A DNA stretch of 64,000 nt. It comes from Citrobacter enshiensis (GTDB lineage: Bacteria > Pseudomonadota > Gammaproteobacteria > Enterobacterales > Enterobacteriaceae). Location: assembly GCF_029338175.1 (NCBI RefSeq), contig NZ_CP119862.1, forward strand, positions 2,046,001 through 2,110,000, written 5' to 3'. Below are positions 40,829 through 49,959 of this stretch, piece by piece. Both the position numbers and the translations under genes were made by a program. Position 1 is the stretch's first letter. Each line of letters begins with the position of its first letter. The notes under the pieces are model-generated. The model did not search any database, was not told the origin of the DNA, and saw only the letters and a list, made by a program, of their open reading frames with translations.

Positions 40829-41650
40829 ATGCAGTCGCGTCGGGGTCATCGATTAACTCGTTTTCGTAAAAACAAACGCCATTTACGCGAACGCCTGCGT
40901 CAACGGATCTTTTTCAGAGACAGAGTGGTGCCGGAAGTGATGGAAAAACCAAGAGTATTAGTACTTACAGGGGCAGGGATCTCAGCAGAATCCGGCATTC
41001 GTACGTTTCGTGCCGCCGATGGTCTCTGGGAAGAGCATCGCGTGGAAGATGTGGCGACCCCGGAAGGATTTGCGCGCAACCCTACACTGGTCCAGTCATT
41101 TTATAACGCGCGTCGAAAGCAACTGCAGCAATCCGAAATTCAGCCTAATGCGGCACATATTGCACTGGCAAAACTGGAAGAGGCCCTCGGCGATCGCTTC
41201 TTACTGGTGACGCAGAATATCGACAATCTCCATGAGCGTGCGGGCAGCGAGAATATTATCCACATGCATGGTGAGTTGTTGAAGGTGCGCTGTTCCCAGA
41301 GCGGGCAGATCCTTGAGTGGACAGGCGATGTCACCCCCGACGATAAGTGTCACTGTTGCCAGTTCCCGGCGCCGTTGCGCCCGCATGTAGTGTGGTTTGG
41401 CGAAATGCCGCTGGGGATGGATGACATCTATATGGCGCTGGCGATGGCAGATATTTTTATCGCGATTGGCACCTCGGGCCACGTTTATCCGGCTGCAGGT
41501 TTTGTTCATGAAGCGCGACTGCACGGCGCACATACGATCGAACTAAACCTTGAACCGAGCCAGGTAGGCAGCGAATTTGAAGAGAAGTATTACGGCCCGG
41601 CGAGTCAGGTGGTGCCGGAGTTTGTCGAGAAGTTGTTGAAAGACTTGTAA
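40829..41650 (+). CDS. cobB: NAD-dependent protein deacylase CobB (sirtuin)
   Basis: Removes acetyl and succinyl groups from lysines using NAD. Intact, 273 residues. A basic N-terminal extension ([20 protein letters not shown]) precedes the core, as in the long CobB form; an internal start at [11 protein letters not shown] would give the short form. NAD motif [14 protein letters not shown], catalytic His in [14 protein letters not shown], and a zinc-binding CSQSG...DDKCHCCQ module are present. Confidence 0.97.
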   Translation: MQSRRGHRLTRFRKNKRHLRERLRQRIFFRDRVVPEVMEKPRVLVLTGAGISAESGIRTFRAADGLWEEHRVEDVATPEGFARNPTLVQSFYNARRKQLQQSEIQPNAAHIALAKLEEALGDRFLLVTQNIDNLHERAGSENIIHMHGELLKVRCSQSGQILEWTGDVTPDDKCHCCQFPAPLRPHVVWFGEMPLGMDDIYMALAMADIFIAIGTSGHVYPAAGFVHEARLHGAHTIELNLEPSQVGSEFEEKYYGPASQVVPEFVEKLLKDL

Positions 41651-41661
41651 TGTGAGTTGTT

Positions 41662-41689
41662 GCCGGGTGGTGACTTCGCCTTACCCGGC
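41662..41689. repeat. REP element after cobB
   Basis: GCCGGGT...ACCCGGC palindrome of 28 bases, REP-like, in the cobB-potD convergent gap. Confidence 0.75.
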
Positions 41690-41706
41690 CTGCAATCGCG
41701 CGGACA

Positions 41707-41740
41707 GAATGCCTGATAAGCGAAACGCTATCAGGCATTC
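41707..41740. terminator. Long hairpin between cobB and potD
   Basis: GAATGCCTGATAAGCG pairs with CGCTATCAGGCATTC around an AAA loop. The stem is strong but no clear T-run follows on either strand, so the terminator role is inferred. Confidence 0.6.
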
Positions 41741-41754
41741 ACGCATTAACTGAA

Positions 41755-42803
41755 TTAGCGTCCTGCTTTCAGCTTCTGGTAATACTCTTCATAAAGGGCG
41801 CTGGCCGCGCCAACGTCATTCTGCCATTCCCCTTTTTTGATGGTTTCTGCATCAGGGTACAGCGATTTATCGTTAGCGACGTCCGGGCTTAACAGTTTAC
41901 GGGCCGCCAGGTTAGGCGTCGGGTACCCGATGGTTTCCGCCACTTGCTTTGCGACATCCGGGCGCAGCAGGAAGTTAATCAGCTTCAGCGCGCCTTCCTT
42001 TGTTTTTGGCATTTGCCGGAATCGACAGGCTGTCCATCCAGAAGATCCCGCCTTCTTTCGGCCAAACCACTTCCAGCGGCGTACCGGCCTGACGCGCAAC
42101 CCAGGCAGAACCGTTCCACACCATTCCCAGATTCACTTCGCCTTCCATATACGGGTTAGCCGGGTTATCAGAGTTAAACGCCGCCACGTTTGGCATCAGC
42201 TTTTTCAGCTCGTTGTAGGCCGCTTCAATCTCTTTCGGATCGGTCGTGTTGCCTGAATAGCCCAGTTTACGCAGCGCCACCTGGAACACTTCACGCGCAT
42301 CATCCGTCAGTAACAGACTGCCTTTGTACTCCGGCTTCCACAGATCGGCCCAGCTGGTGATGGTTTTCGGGTCGATCGTCTCACTGTTGACGCCAATCGC
42401 CGTGGCACCCCAGATGTAGGGGACTGAGTAGTCGTTGTTCGGGTCAAACGGCTTGTTGAGCATCTCAGGGTCGAGATTGTTGAAGTTGGTTAACGCCGAC
42501 TTATCGATCTTCTGGATCATGCCCTCTTTACGCATTTTTGTCGACGTAGTAGGTGGAAGGAACCACCAGGTCGTAGGCACCGTCTTTGTACGTTTTGAGC
42601 TTGGCGTACATGGTCTCATTCGACTCGTAGGTCGAATAGATAACCTTAATGCCAGTCTCTTTGGTGAACTGCTCAAGCAGTCCTGGCGGAACATACTCGG
42701 TCCAGTTGTAGAAATAGAGTGTGTTGTTATCAGCGGCGTGAGCAGTGCTCATGCCCAGTGCCAGAGCACCCGCGGCAAGCAGGTGGCGTGACCATTTTTT
42801 CAT
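41755..42803 (-). CDS. potD: Periplasmic spermidine/putrescine-binding protein PotD, frameshifted
   Basis: Solute-binding protein of the PotABCD polyamine importer. Signal peptide [20 protein letters not shown]...AHA, then [20 protein letters not shown]. Two insertions break the frame: an A in GTCGACAAAAATGCG near 42537 and a T near 42012. Corrected length is 348 residues, ending [11 protein letters not shown]. It lies 24 bases after potC. With potC it forms a unit separated from potAB by an inserted island. Confidence 0.95.
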
Positions 42804-42827
42804 TTAACGTCCCCTGAATTACGGGCC

Positions 42828-43607
42828 TTAACGGCCCTTCGTTTTATCACGAGCAATAAGCTGGCTGGCAATGACCATCACCAGCGACAGAACTAACAAT
42901 ATCGTGGCCAGCGCATTCACCTCGGGTGATACGCCCACTTTCACCATCGAATAGATCTTCAACGGTAAAATCTCATACCCCGGTCCGGTCACGAATGACG
43001 ACACCACGACGTCATCCATCGACAAGGTAAAACTCAGTAACCAACCGGCCGCCACGGCGGGCATGGCCAGCGGCAAAATGATCTTGCGCAGAATGGTGAC
43101 TTCGCTGGCGCCCAGATCTTTTGCGGCTTCCAGCATCCGTACATCGAAGCCTTTCAGACGTGAATAGACGGTCACGACGACAAACGGCAGGCAGAACGTG
43201 ATGTGGGAGAAGAGCAGCGACCAGAACCCCAGTTGAATGCCAAGCAGCATAAACAGCACCAGCAGGGAAATGGCCATGACGATGTCCGGCGACATCATGA
43301 CGACAAACAGCATGCCGCTGACGAAAGGTTTGCCGCGAAAACGGTAGCGATACAGTGCGACGGCGGTGAGCGAACCAATGAGCGTGGCAAAGGTTGCCGA
43401 GACAACGGCCATCGTGAGTGAATGCTGTGCAGCCTGAAGCAGACTGTCGTTGTTGAGCAATAAGCTGTACCAGTTAGTGGTAAACCCTTGCCAGTTGATG
43501 CCAAAGCGCGAGCTGTTAAAGGAGTTCACAATCAAGATGATGATTGGAATATACAGATAAGCATAAATGGTGGTCATAAAACCACCGCGAAGCAGTCTAC
43601 CGATCAT
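42828..43607 (-). CDS. potC: Spermidine/putrescine permease PotC
   Basis: Inner-membrane permease of PotABCD. Intact, 259 residues, six hydrophobic helices, with the EAA loop reading LEAAKDLGASEVTILRKIIL. Start at 43607 (MIGRLLRGGFMTTIYAYLY) with AAGGAGGT nine bases before it. A short upstream frame ends in an ATGA overlap with this start. In E. coli potB abuts potC; here about 1.6 kb of foreign DNA lies between. Confidence 0.96.
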   Translation of the reverse strand: MIGRLLRGGFMTTIYAYLYIPIIILIVNSFNSSRFGINWQGFTTNWYSLLLNNDSLLQAAQHSLTMAVVSATFATLIGSLTAVALYRYRFRGKPFVSGMLFVVMMSPDIVMAISLLVLFMLLGIQLGFWSLLFSHITFCLPFVVVTVYSRLKGFDVRMLEAAKDLGASEVTILRKIILPLAMPAVAAGWLLSFTLSMDDVVVSSFVTGPGYEILPLKIYSMVKVGVSPEVNALATILLVLSLVMVIASQLIARDKTKGR

Positions 43608-43666
43608 TCGAGACCCACCTCCTTGCGTTGCAGAAGGGACAGTTTCAGAGTATTGAAATTATTCAA
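43604..43666 (-). CDS. Mini-ORF ending on potC start: probable remnant of the ancestral potB 3' end
   Basis: A TTG at 43666 with AAAGGA before it opens a 20-residue frame whose last codons read LSLLQRKEVGLE and whose TGA overlaps the potC ATG. In E. coli PotB ends LLNKKVELE with exactly this overlap. I infer that these codons are the old potB tail, left behind when the island inserted, and that they may still couple translation to potC. Confidence 0.5.
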   Translation of the reverse strand: MNNFNTLKLSLLQRKEVGLE

Positions 43667-43705
43667 TTTTTCCTTTATCTCCAAAACTCGTTGATTAAAT
43701 AGCGC

Positions 43706-43740
43706 GCAAAAAAACGCGGCCATCACATGAGGCCGCGCAT
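43706..43740 (-). terminator. Terminator at the potC-proximal end of the island
   Basis: CGCGGCC (43715-43721) pairs with GGCCGCG (43731-43737). On the minus strand seven T follow the stem. It would stop transcription coming from the island before potC. Confidence 0.75.
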
Positions 43741-43831
43741 TTTACAACAATTTTCCCGGCTATCGGGAAAAAATGGCTGATTTAATGACGGGCGTTATAC
43801 GTTTTGCCTACCAATGCAGCCTGACGGAGGA

Positions 43832-44236
43832 TTACTGTACGATGACCCCCATCACCTTTCCGTTACTCTGGTTCATATCGAATTTGGCGGTCAAGCCGGA
43901 TTTGCGCCAGTGGGTGCGTTCTTCGTTTTGCGATTGCCATCCCTGGGCCTCCATATAATCTACCGCTTCCCCCTGATACTTTCCGGCAATGTGGCGGTCA
44001 ATTGTGCGGGCGACGTCAGCCGCGGCGTCGGGATCTGCCTGGTGGTGGCGGTTCGCTTGTGCGGCATTCTGTTGCTTAGAATGATGAGGGTTGCATGTTC
44101 CGTTTGTTTCACTAACCTGTGTACAACCCGAATTTTCCAGTTGTGCCCGATAAGACTCACTGATAGCAAAAGCACTATGAAAATAGAGTCCCCCGAACAC
44201 CATAATGAGTGCTGCTGTAATCTGTTTACTTTTCAT
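43832..44236 (-). CDS. Secreted small protein with GCTQV/NGTC motif (island gene A)
   Basis: Not recognised. From the ATG at 44236 (an in-frame start at 44266 is less likely) the protein is 134 residues. The signal peptide MKSKQITAALIMVFGGLYFH...SAFA is followed by YRAQLENSGCTQVSETNGTC, a His/Gln-rich linker, and a C-terminal part DYMEAQGWQSQNEERTHWRK ending KVMGVIVQ. The two Cys nine residues apart may form a disulfide (inferred). It shares its Cys motif with the lipoprotein gene 190 bases upstream. It lies inside the pot operon, where E. coli has nothing. Confidence 0.7.
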   Translation of the reverse strand: MKSKQITAALIMVFGGLYFHSAFAISESYRAQLENSGCTQVSETNGTCNPHHSKQQNAAQANRHHQADPDAAADVARTIDRHIAGKYQGEAVDYMEAQGWQSQNEERTHWRKSGLTAKFDMNQSNGKVMGVIVQ

Positions 44237-44428
44237 CTTTTTAACTCTCAATTTTTGATCTGCCAAAAGAAAAATAACGACAGGATTTTTCGTTTTCGGC
44301 AGTGTTAATATTCGTGTTGCTCAGGGAAATATTATTCCGCCATCTTTATTCATGCTGCTTGCACAAATAAATTGATGAATGGCAGGGCGATAAAAATGCG
44401 GTGAGACGGTGAATCTCATGTAACGCCA

Positions 44429-44716
44429 TTAATACCAGCAGCGGGAACCATTATCGGCCTGGCTTGCGTCGGGGATGTCTGCGCATGCGGGTAGTGTGAT
44501 GCCATCGCGGGTAATCATGTTTTTATCCTGATGGTGATGTTTGTGGTGGTGTTGCGGATTATTACCACAGGTGCCATTGGCATCTTCTACCTGCGTGCAA
44601 CCTTGCTGCTCAAGGTTTTTGGCATATGCTTCGTGGCCTTGCGGAGGTGCAATTACACACCCGGATAACAAGACCGACAAACTACCGATGGCTAACAACA
44701 TTGATACTTTATTCAT
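44429..44716 (-). CDS. Small lipoprotein with GCTQV/NGTC motif (island gene B)
   Basis: Not recognised. 95 residues. A lipoprotein signal (MNKVSMLLAIGSLSVLLSG) ends in lipobox LLSGC with Cys20. The mature part carries YAKNLEQQGCTQVEDANGTC, a His-rich run (QHHHKHHHQDKN) and a Cys-containing tail PACADIPDASQADNGSRCWY. It is a paralog of gene A over about 20 residues. Val follows the lipidated Cys, so outer-membrane sorting by Lol is expected (the Lol avoidance residue Asp is absent). GAGAG precedes the ATG. The His run could bind metal (inferred). Confidence 0.72.
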   Translation of the reverse strand: MNKVSMLLAIGSLSVLLSGCVIAPPQGHEAYAKNLEQQGCTQVEDANGTCGNNPQHHHKHHHQDKNMITRDGITLPACADIPDASQADNGSRCWY

Positions 44717-45157
44717 TATTTTACTCTCAGGTTATATGACTCAGAAAACTATCTCCTTCCTTCGTTTTTACGCAGTGGTTGTACTTGCATCCCTATGCAA
44801 AGATAGTTTTATGAGTGGTCTGATGAGATTATTCTATTAAAGTTGTCGGTTGTTCAACAAATAAATATAGCATTATATATTTTTTTAAATTCTTGTTTTC
44901 CCAAGGCATTATACTCATGACGGCTATTGTGTTACCGGCTTGTTTTAAGGATATTGGTTTTTGGTATGCAGCAGTTAATTTTTACTGTTAATTAATTGAT
45001 GAGCAATTTTTCATTGTTGTCTGAGAATTATCTTATGTCGAAAGAGGTATTATTCTGCGTCTGTGTGCAATATTGCATAAAATTTTCAGATGAAACCTTG
45101 GCAATATTAAAATGCTGCACGGCAAGTCAGAGTGGTAATAGAAGGCGAGTAAATAAT
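44717..45157. other. AT-rich non-coding part of the potBC island
   Basis: About 440 bases with very low G+C, including runs such as ATATATTTTTTTAAA near 44870. A plus-strand frame at 44996-45208 exists but has no protein-like character. This stretch probably holds the promoter of island gene B (inferred); I could not pick out a convincing operator. Confidence 0.55.
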
Positions 45158-45190
45158 AAAAAACCGGCGACCTTACGGTGCCGGTTTTTG
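45158..45190. terminator. Terminator directly after potB
   Basis: ACCGGC (45163-45168) pairs with GCCGGT (45180-45185), flanked by A6 and T5 so that it can work in both directions. It closes potAB before the island. Confidence 0.82.
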
Positions 45191-45218
45191 CCATCGTTAA
45201 TGCAATGAACGTGGCGGT

Positions 45219-46082
45219 TTAATCGCCGAGCTCGCTTGCTTTTCTGTTCAGCAGACGCGATGCACGCCAGTAAACCAGCAGCATCAGCCCCATCACAATG
45301 GTCAGCGTAATGCTGGTGGCCGCGCCAAACGGCCAGTCGCGGATGTTCAGGAACTGCACCTTAATGACGTTACCAATCAGCAGGTTTTTTGCGCCGCCCA
45401 TCAGGTCTGAGACATAGAACAGTCCCATCGCTGGCAGCATCACCAGCAGACAGCCCGCGATGATCCCCGGCATGGTCAGCGGAAGGATAATGCGGATAAA
45501 GGTCTGCAACTTGTTGGCACCCAAATCACGCGCCGCTTCTAACAGCGGCTTATCCAGCTTTTCAATGCTGGAGTAGAGCGGCATCACCATAAACGGCAAC
45601 AGGATATAGACCAGACCAATAATGACCGCGCTGGGGGTAAACATGATGCGAATCGGGGTGTCGATAACGCCCAGCCAGAGCAGGAACTCGTTGAGATAGC
45701 CTTTGGTGCTAAGGAAAATTTTCAGCCCGTAGATGCGGATCAGTGAGTTTGTCCAGAAGGGGACGATCAGCAAGAACAGCAATAGCGGACGGACTTTTTC
45801 CGGCAATTTTGCCAGAAACCAGGCGAACGGATAACCGAGTACCAGACAGGCGAGGGTGGCAATCAACGCCATATTGAGCGAGTGCAGCAGCACCTCAAAA
45901 TAGAGCGGATCGAGCAGACGCGCATAGTTTTCCAGCGTAAAGACCATTTTGACGAAGTTGGCGTCATCACGGGTCAAAAAACTGGTACCAATGATCATCA
46001 GGTTGGGCAAAAAGACAAACAACACAAGCCAACCGACGATGGTGACAATCACCATATTCTGGAACTTACTCGTGTTCTTCAT
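45219..46082 (-). CDS. potB: Spermidine/putrescine permease PotB
   Basis: Inner-membrane permease of PotABCD. Intact, 287 residues from 46082 ([20 protein letters not shown]); an internal ATG at 46055 gives the length annotated in some relatives. Six helices and the EAA loop [20 protein letters not shown] are seen. The C-terminus is [15 protein letters not shown], whereas E. coli ends LLNKKVELE, so the final codons were replaced where the island joined. It overlaps the potA 3' end. A terminator follows. Confidence 0.95.
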   Translation of the reverse strand: MKNTSKFQNMVIVTIVGWLVLFVFLPNLMIIGTSFLTRDDANFVKMVFTLENYARLLDPLYFEVLLHSLNMALIATLACLVLGYPFAWFLAKLPEKVRPLLLFLLIVPFWTNSLIRIYGLKIFLSTKGYLNEFLLWLGVIDTPIRIMFTPSAVIIGLVYILLPFMVMPLYSSIEKLDKPLLEAARDLGANKLQTFIRIILPLTMPGIIAGCLLVMLPAMGLFYVSDLMGGAKNLLIGNVIKVQFLNIRDWPFGAATSITLTIVMGLMLLVYWRASRLLNRKASELGD

Positions 46083-47205
46083 CAGCCAGTACGACCTCCC
46101 AGCTTTCTACCCAATTAATGGCCATCTTTTGGTCGAGCGAGTGATCAAAATCCGGATCGTCTTCATTGAAGAATTCGCTCACCATCACCATTTTGCGGTT
46201 TTCCAGCTCGACGACAGATTCCAGCGTCATCCCTTTGTAGTTGCGCTCGCGAACGTAACCAATCAGTCCCTCAATATGGTTATCGTCATTGATTTCATCA
46301 ACGCGCAGATCTTCCGGGCGCAGCAAGACATGTAACTTTTGCCCTGGAATAACGGCAAAATTGACGTAAATGTTGCATTCGCGACCTTCCACATTCGCAC
46401 GAACGCGCTGCTCGTCAAGACGCTCGATCACGGTGCGTTAAACATATTGATTCTCGCCGATAAAACCGGCCCACGAAGAGGTTTTTCGGTTCTTCGTAAA
46501 TTTCGCGCGGGGTGCCGTCCTGTTCAATAACGCCGTCGCGCATCACCACGATACGGTCAGACATGGTCAACGCTTCTTCTTGATCGTGGGTGACGAACAC
46601 AAAAGTGATGCCGAGTTTACGCTGCAACGCTTTCAGTTCGTTCTGCATCTGCTTGCGCAACTTGTAATCCAGCGCAGAAAGCGATTCGTCCAGCAGAAGC
46701 AAACGCGGTTTATTCACCACGGCACGGGCGATCGCCACGCGTTGTTGTTGTCCGCCGGAGAGTTGATGGGGTTTACGCTGGGCAAATTCTTCGAGTTGCA
46801 CCATGCGCAGCGCGTCGTTAACGCGGGGCGTGATTTCGGCGGCGGGGGTTTTCTGCATGCGTAACCCGAAAGCCACATTTTCAAACACCGTCATGTGAGG
46901 GAATAACGCATAACTTTGGAACACCGTGTGTACATAGCGGTTTTCTGCCGAACATCGGTAATGTACCTGGTTATCCAGCATGATATGACCGGAATCCACA
47001 TTTTCCAGACCGGCTATCAGGCGTAGAACGGTTGTTTTTACCGCAGCCAGAGGGGCCAAGTAGCGTGAGAAATTCACCATTGTTAATGGTCAAATTCAGG
47101 TTAGAAATGACCTCTTTGCCATCAAAACTTTTGCGAATTCCCGCCAATTGCACCAGCGGTGAAAGCGAACGCGGTTGTTTATTCAATTTTTTTACTCTGT
47201 CCCAT
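46066..47205 (-). CDS. potA: Spermidine/putrescine ABC transporter ATPase PotA, frameshifted
   Basis: The ATPase of the polyamine importer, about 378 residues. The likely start is the ATG at 47205 (MGQSKKLNKQ after removing one A from AGTAAAAAAATTG). Walker [12 protein letters not shown] is split near 47040; further on lie the signature [15 protein letters not shown], Walker [13 protein letters not shown] and H-loop VTHDQEEAL. More breaks lie near 46960 and 46440. The C-terminal TOBE-like regulatory domain ends [14 protein letters not shown]. Divergent from pepT. Confidence 0.94.
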
Positions 47206-47460
47206 GTAGGACGCAACGGATGGCTGACCCGATGCGGGGTTTGTGGGTTGGACCACCTTGGTGGACTCTTAAAGAGGGCGGTTATTCTAACGGCAAACCA
47301 CTGAAATGCGCCAATCCTTGTGCGAATTGCGGGGTTAGCTTTATATTCAGGGAGGGCAGCGGAGCGAAATATTCTCGTTTACGGGATAAAAGTGACCTGA
47401 CGCAATATTTGTCTTTTCTGGCTTATTGATAATGTTGTCACAAAAAGTGAGGGTGACTGC

Positions 47461-48688
47461 ATGGATAAACTACTTGAGCGTTTTTTGCACTATGTGTCGT
47501 TGGATACCCAGTCAAAACCGGGTGTACGACAAGTTCCCAGCACCGAGGGACAGTGGAAGCTATTACAGTTACTCAAACAACAGCTCGAAGAGATGGGGCT
47601 GGTTGACGTTACGTTAAGTGATAAAGGGACCGTGATGGCGACGCTGCCAGCCAATGTCCCTGGTGATATTCCTGCCATCGGTTTTATTTCCCATGTGGAT
47701 ACCTCACCGGATTTCAGTGGCAAAAACGTGAATCCGCAGATTGTGGAAAACTATCGCGGTGGCGACATCGCGTTGGGCATTGGAGATGAAGTGTTATCGC
47801 CGGTGATGTTCCCGGTGTTGCACCAACTGCTGGGGCAAACGCTGATCACCACTGACGGTAAAACGCTGCTCGGCGCGGATGATAAAGCGGGTGTGGCGGA
47901 AATCATGACCGCACTGGCGGTACTGAAACAAAAAGAGATTCCGCACGGCGATATTCGTGTCGCTTTCACGCCGGATGAAGAGGTTGGCAAAGGGGCGAAA
48001 CACTTCGATGTCGCCGCCTTTAATGCGCAATGGGCCTACACCGTTGATGGTGGCGGCGTTGGCGAGCTGGAGTTTGAGAACTTCAACGCTGCCTCCGTCA
48101 ATATCAAAATCGTGGGTAACAACGTGCATCCGGGCACCGCAAAAGGCGTGATGGTGAATGCGTTGTCGTTGGCTGCGCGAATTCATGCGGAAGTTCCGGC
48201 GGATGAAAGTCCTGAAACCACAGACGGTTACGAAGGTTTTTATCATCTTGCCAGCATGAAAGGCACCGTTGATCGGGCCGATATGCACTACATTATTCGC
48301 GATTTTGACCGCAAGCAGTTTGAAGCGCGTAAGCGTAAAATCATGGATATAGCCAAGAAGGTCGGCAAGGGGCTGCATCCGGACTGCTACATTGAGCTGG
48401 TGATCGAAGACAGTTATTACAACATGCACGAAAAGGTTGTTGATGCATCCACATATTCTGAATATCGCTCAGCAGGCAATGCGTGATTGTGACATAGAGC
48501 CGGTAATGAAACCGATTCGCGGCGGTACCGATGGGGCGCAGCTGTCGTTCATGGGATTACCGTGTCCGAATATTTTCACCGGGGGTTACAACTATCATGG
48601 CAAGCATGAGTTTGTGACGCTGGAAGGGATGGAAAAAGCGGTGCAGGTGATTGTGCGTATCGCAGAACTGACGGCAAAGCAAAAGTAA
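47461..48688 (+). CDS. pepT: Peptidase T (aminotripeptidase), frameshifted
   Basis: A cytoplasmic M20 dizinc tripeptidase. It starts [20 protein letters not shown] at 47461. Metal-binding motifs are [27 protein letters not shown] and [10 protein letters not shown], with the second catalytic half in [19 protein letters not shown]. An extra G in GTTGATGCATCC near 48442 breaks the frame; correction gives [15 protein letters not shown]. About 408 residues. Anaerobic FNR control is known in Salmonella; here only a weak TTGATAATGTTGTC-like site is seen upstream. Confidence 0.95.
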
Positions 48689-48702
48689 TGGGTATTGGTA
48701 GA

Positions 48703-48733
48703 TGCCGGATGGTGGCTTACGCCTTATCCGGCA
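48703..48733. repeat. REP element between pepT and roxA
   Basis: TGCCGGAT-GGTGGCTTACGCCTT-ATCCGGCA palindrome in the convergent gap. Confidence 0.85.
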
Positions 48734-48746
48734 ACTAACGCAATAA

Positions 48747-49868
48747 TTACCCTTCGAAGAACCAGTATCCGCTGTTGACCAACGCGGCCAGCATCGCAAG
48801 GAACGACGGATCGTCCAGCGCGTCCTCAAAGTTTTCGGCGGTCAGCACGATATGGCTGGCGAGCGCTTCCAGTGCCGGACGGTGTGGGGAATCAATCTTC
48901 TCGCCGTTTGCGTATATATCGTCACCAATGCGCAGTACACGCAATCCGCCAAGACGAACCAGCACATCGCCTTGCTTCAGAGCATCATAAATCTCATCGG
49001 GCTGATACGGCGGCTCTGGCGGCGCGATGTCCAGCTCGTGGCGAGACTGGGAAATAAACTCACCAAACCACTGTTTGAAATGCTCCGGCTGATTGATTAA
49101 CCCGAGCATCATTTCGCGCAGTGTATCCATCTCCTGCGGCAGAACGTCGGCAGGGTGATCGCGAGGCGGCATATCGGGGTCGCTGTAATACGTGCTTCCC
49201 AGTTCACGCTGCAGAACATAATCGGCAAAACCGCTGATCAGTTCGCGGGCGTTTGGCGCGCGGAACCCGACGGAGTAGTTCATGGCATTTTCCAGCGCAT
49301 AACCCTCGTGTGGGAATCCTGGTGGAATATACAGAATATCGCCAGGCTCCAGTCTCTCATCAATAATGGCGTCGAAAGGATCAACCTGTAACAGATCGGG
49401 ATGCGGGCAATGCTGCTTCATCTGCAGTTTTTCGCCCACCCGCCAGCGACGACGGCCAGTTCCCTGAATAATAAAGACATCATACTGATCCAGATGGGGG
49501 CCTACGCCGCCGCCGGGAACGGAAAAAGAGACCATCAGGTCGTCGATACGCCAGTCAGGTAATGCACGGAAAGGGCGCATCAGCGCGGCGGTCGGTTCAT
49601 GCCAGTGGTTTACGGCCTGTACCAGCAGCGACCAGTTGTTCTCGCCGAGATGGTCGTAGCTTTCGAAGGGACCGTGGCTCACCTGCCATTTGCCGTCCTG
49701 ATGACTGACAAGACGGCTGTCGACTTCACTTTCCATTGCCAGTCCCGCCAGTTCGTCAGGAGAGAGCGGATCAATAAAGTTGGTGAACCCACGCTTCAAC
49801 ACCACCGGACGTTTTTGCCAGTGGCGTTCGAGAAATTCGGGCCAGTTGAGGGTTAATTGGTATTCCAT
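48747..49868 (-). CDS. roxA: Ribosomal protein uL16 arginine hydroxylase RoxA (YcfD)
   Basis: A JmjC Fe(II)/2-oxoglutarate oxygenase that hydroxylates an arginine of ribosomal protein uL16. Intact, 373 residues from 49868 (MEYQLTLNWPEFLERHWQKR). A longer frame to 49898 lacks family support. The iron ligands lie in GPHLDQYDVF (HxD) and GFPHEGYALE. A dimerisation and winged-helix C-terminus ends SGYWFFEG. It follows phoQ by 91 bases on the same strand. Confidence 0.95.
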   Translation of the reverse strand: MEYQLTLNWPEFLERHWQKRPVVLKRGFTNFIDPLSPDELAGLAMESEVDSRLVSHQDGKWQVSHGPFESYDHLGENNWSLLVQAVNHWHEPTAALMRPFRALPDWRIDDLMVSFSVPGGGVGPHLDQYDVFIIQGTGRRRWRVGEKLQMKQHCPHPDLLQVDPFDAIIDERLEPGDILYIPPGFPHEGYALENAMNYSVGFRAPNARELISGFADYVLQRELGSTYYSDPDMPPRDHPADVLPQEMDTLREMMLGLINQPEHFKQWFGEFISQSRHELDIAPPEPPYQPDEIYDALKQGDVLVRLGGLRVLRIGDDIYANGEKIDSPHRPALEALASHIVLTAENFEDALDDPSFLAMLAALVNSGYWFFEG

Positions 49869-49959
49869 ATTGAGTATCCGCAGGCTGGTATCTGACACCG
49901 ATTATAACGGATGCGTAACCCGATGCGGTGAACTATATACACAAATATTACATGCCGCG

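Noticed and set aside
44996..45208. 70-codon plus-strand frame in the potBC island
   Set aside because: It runs through the potB terminator hairpin and has no protein-like pattern.
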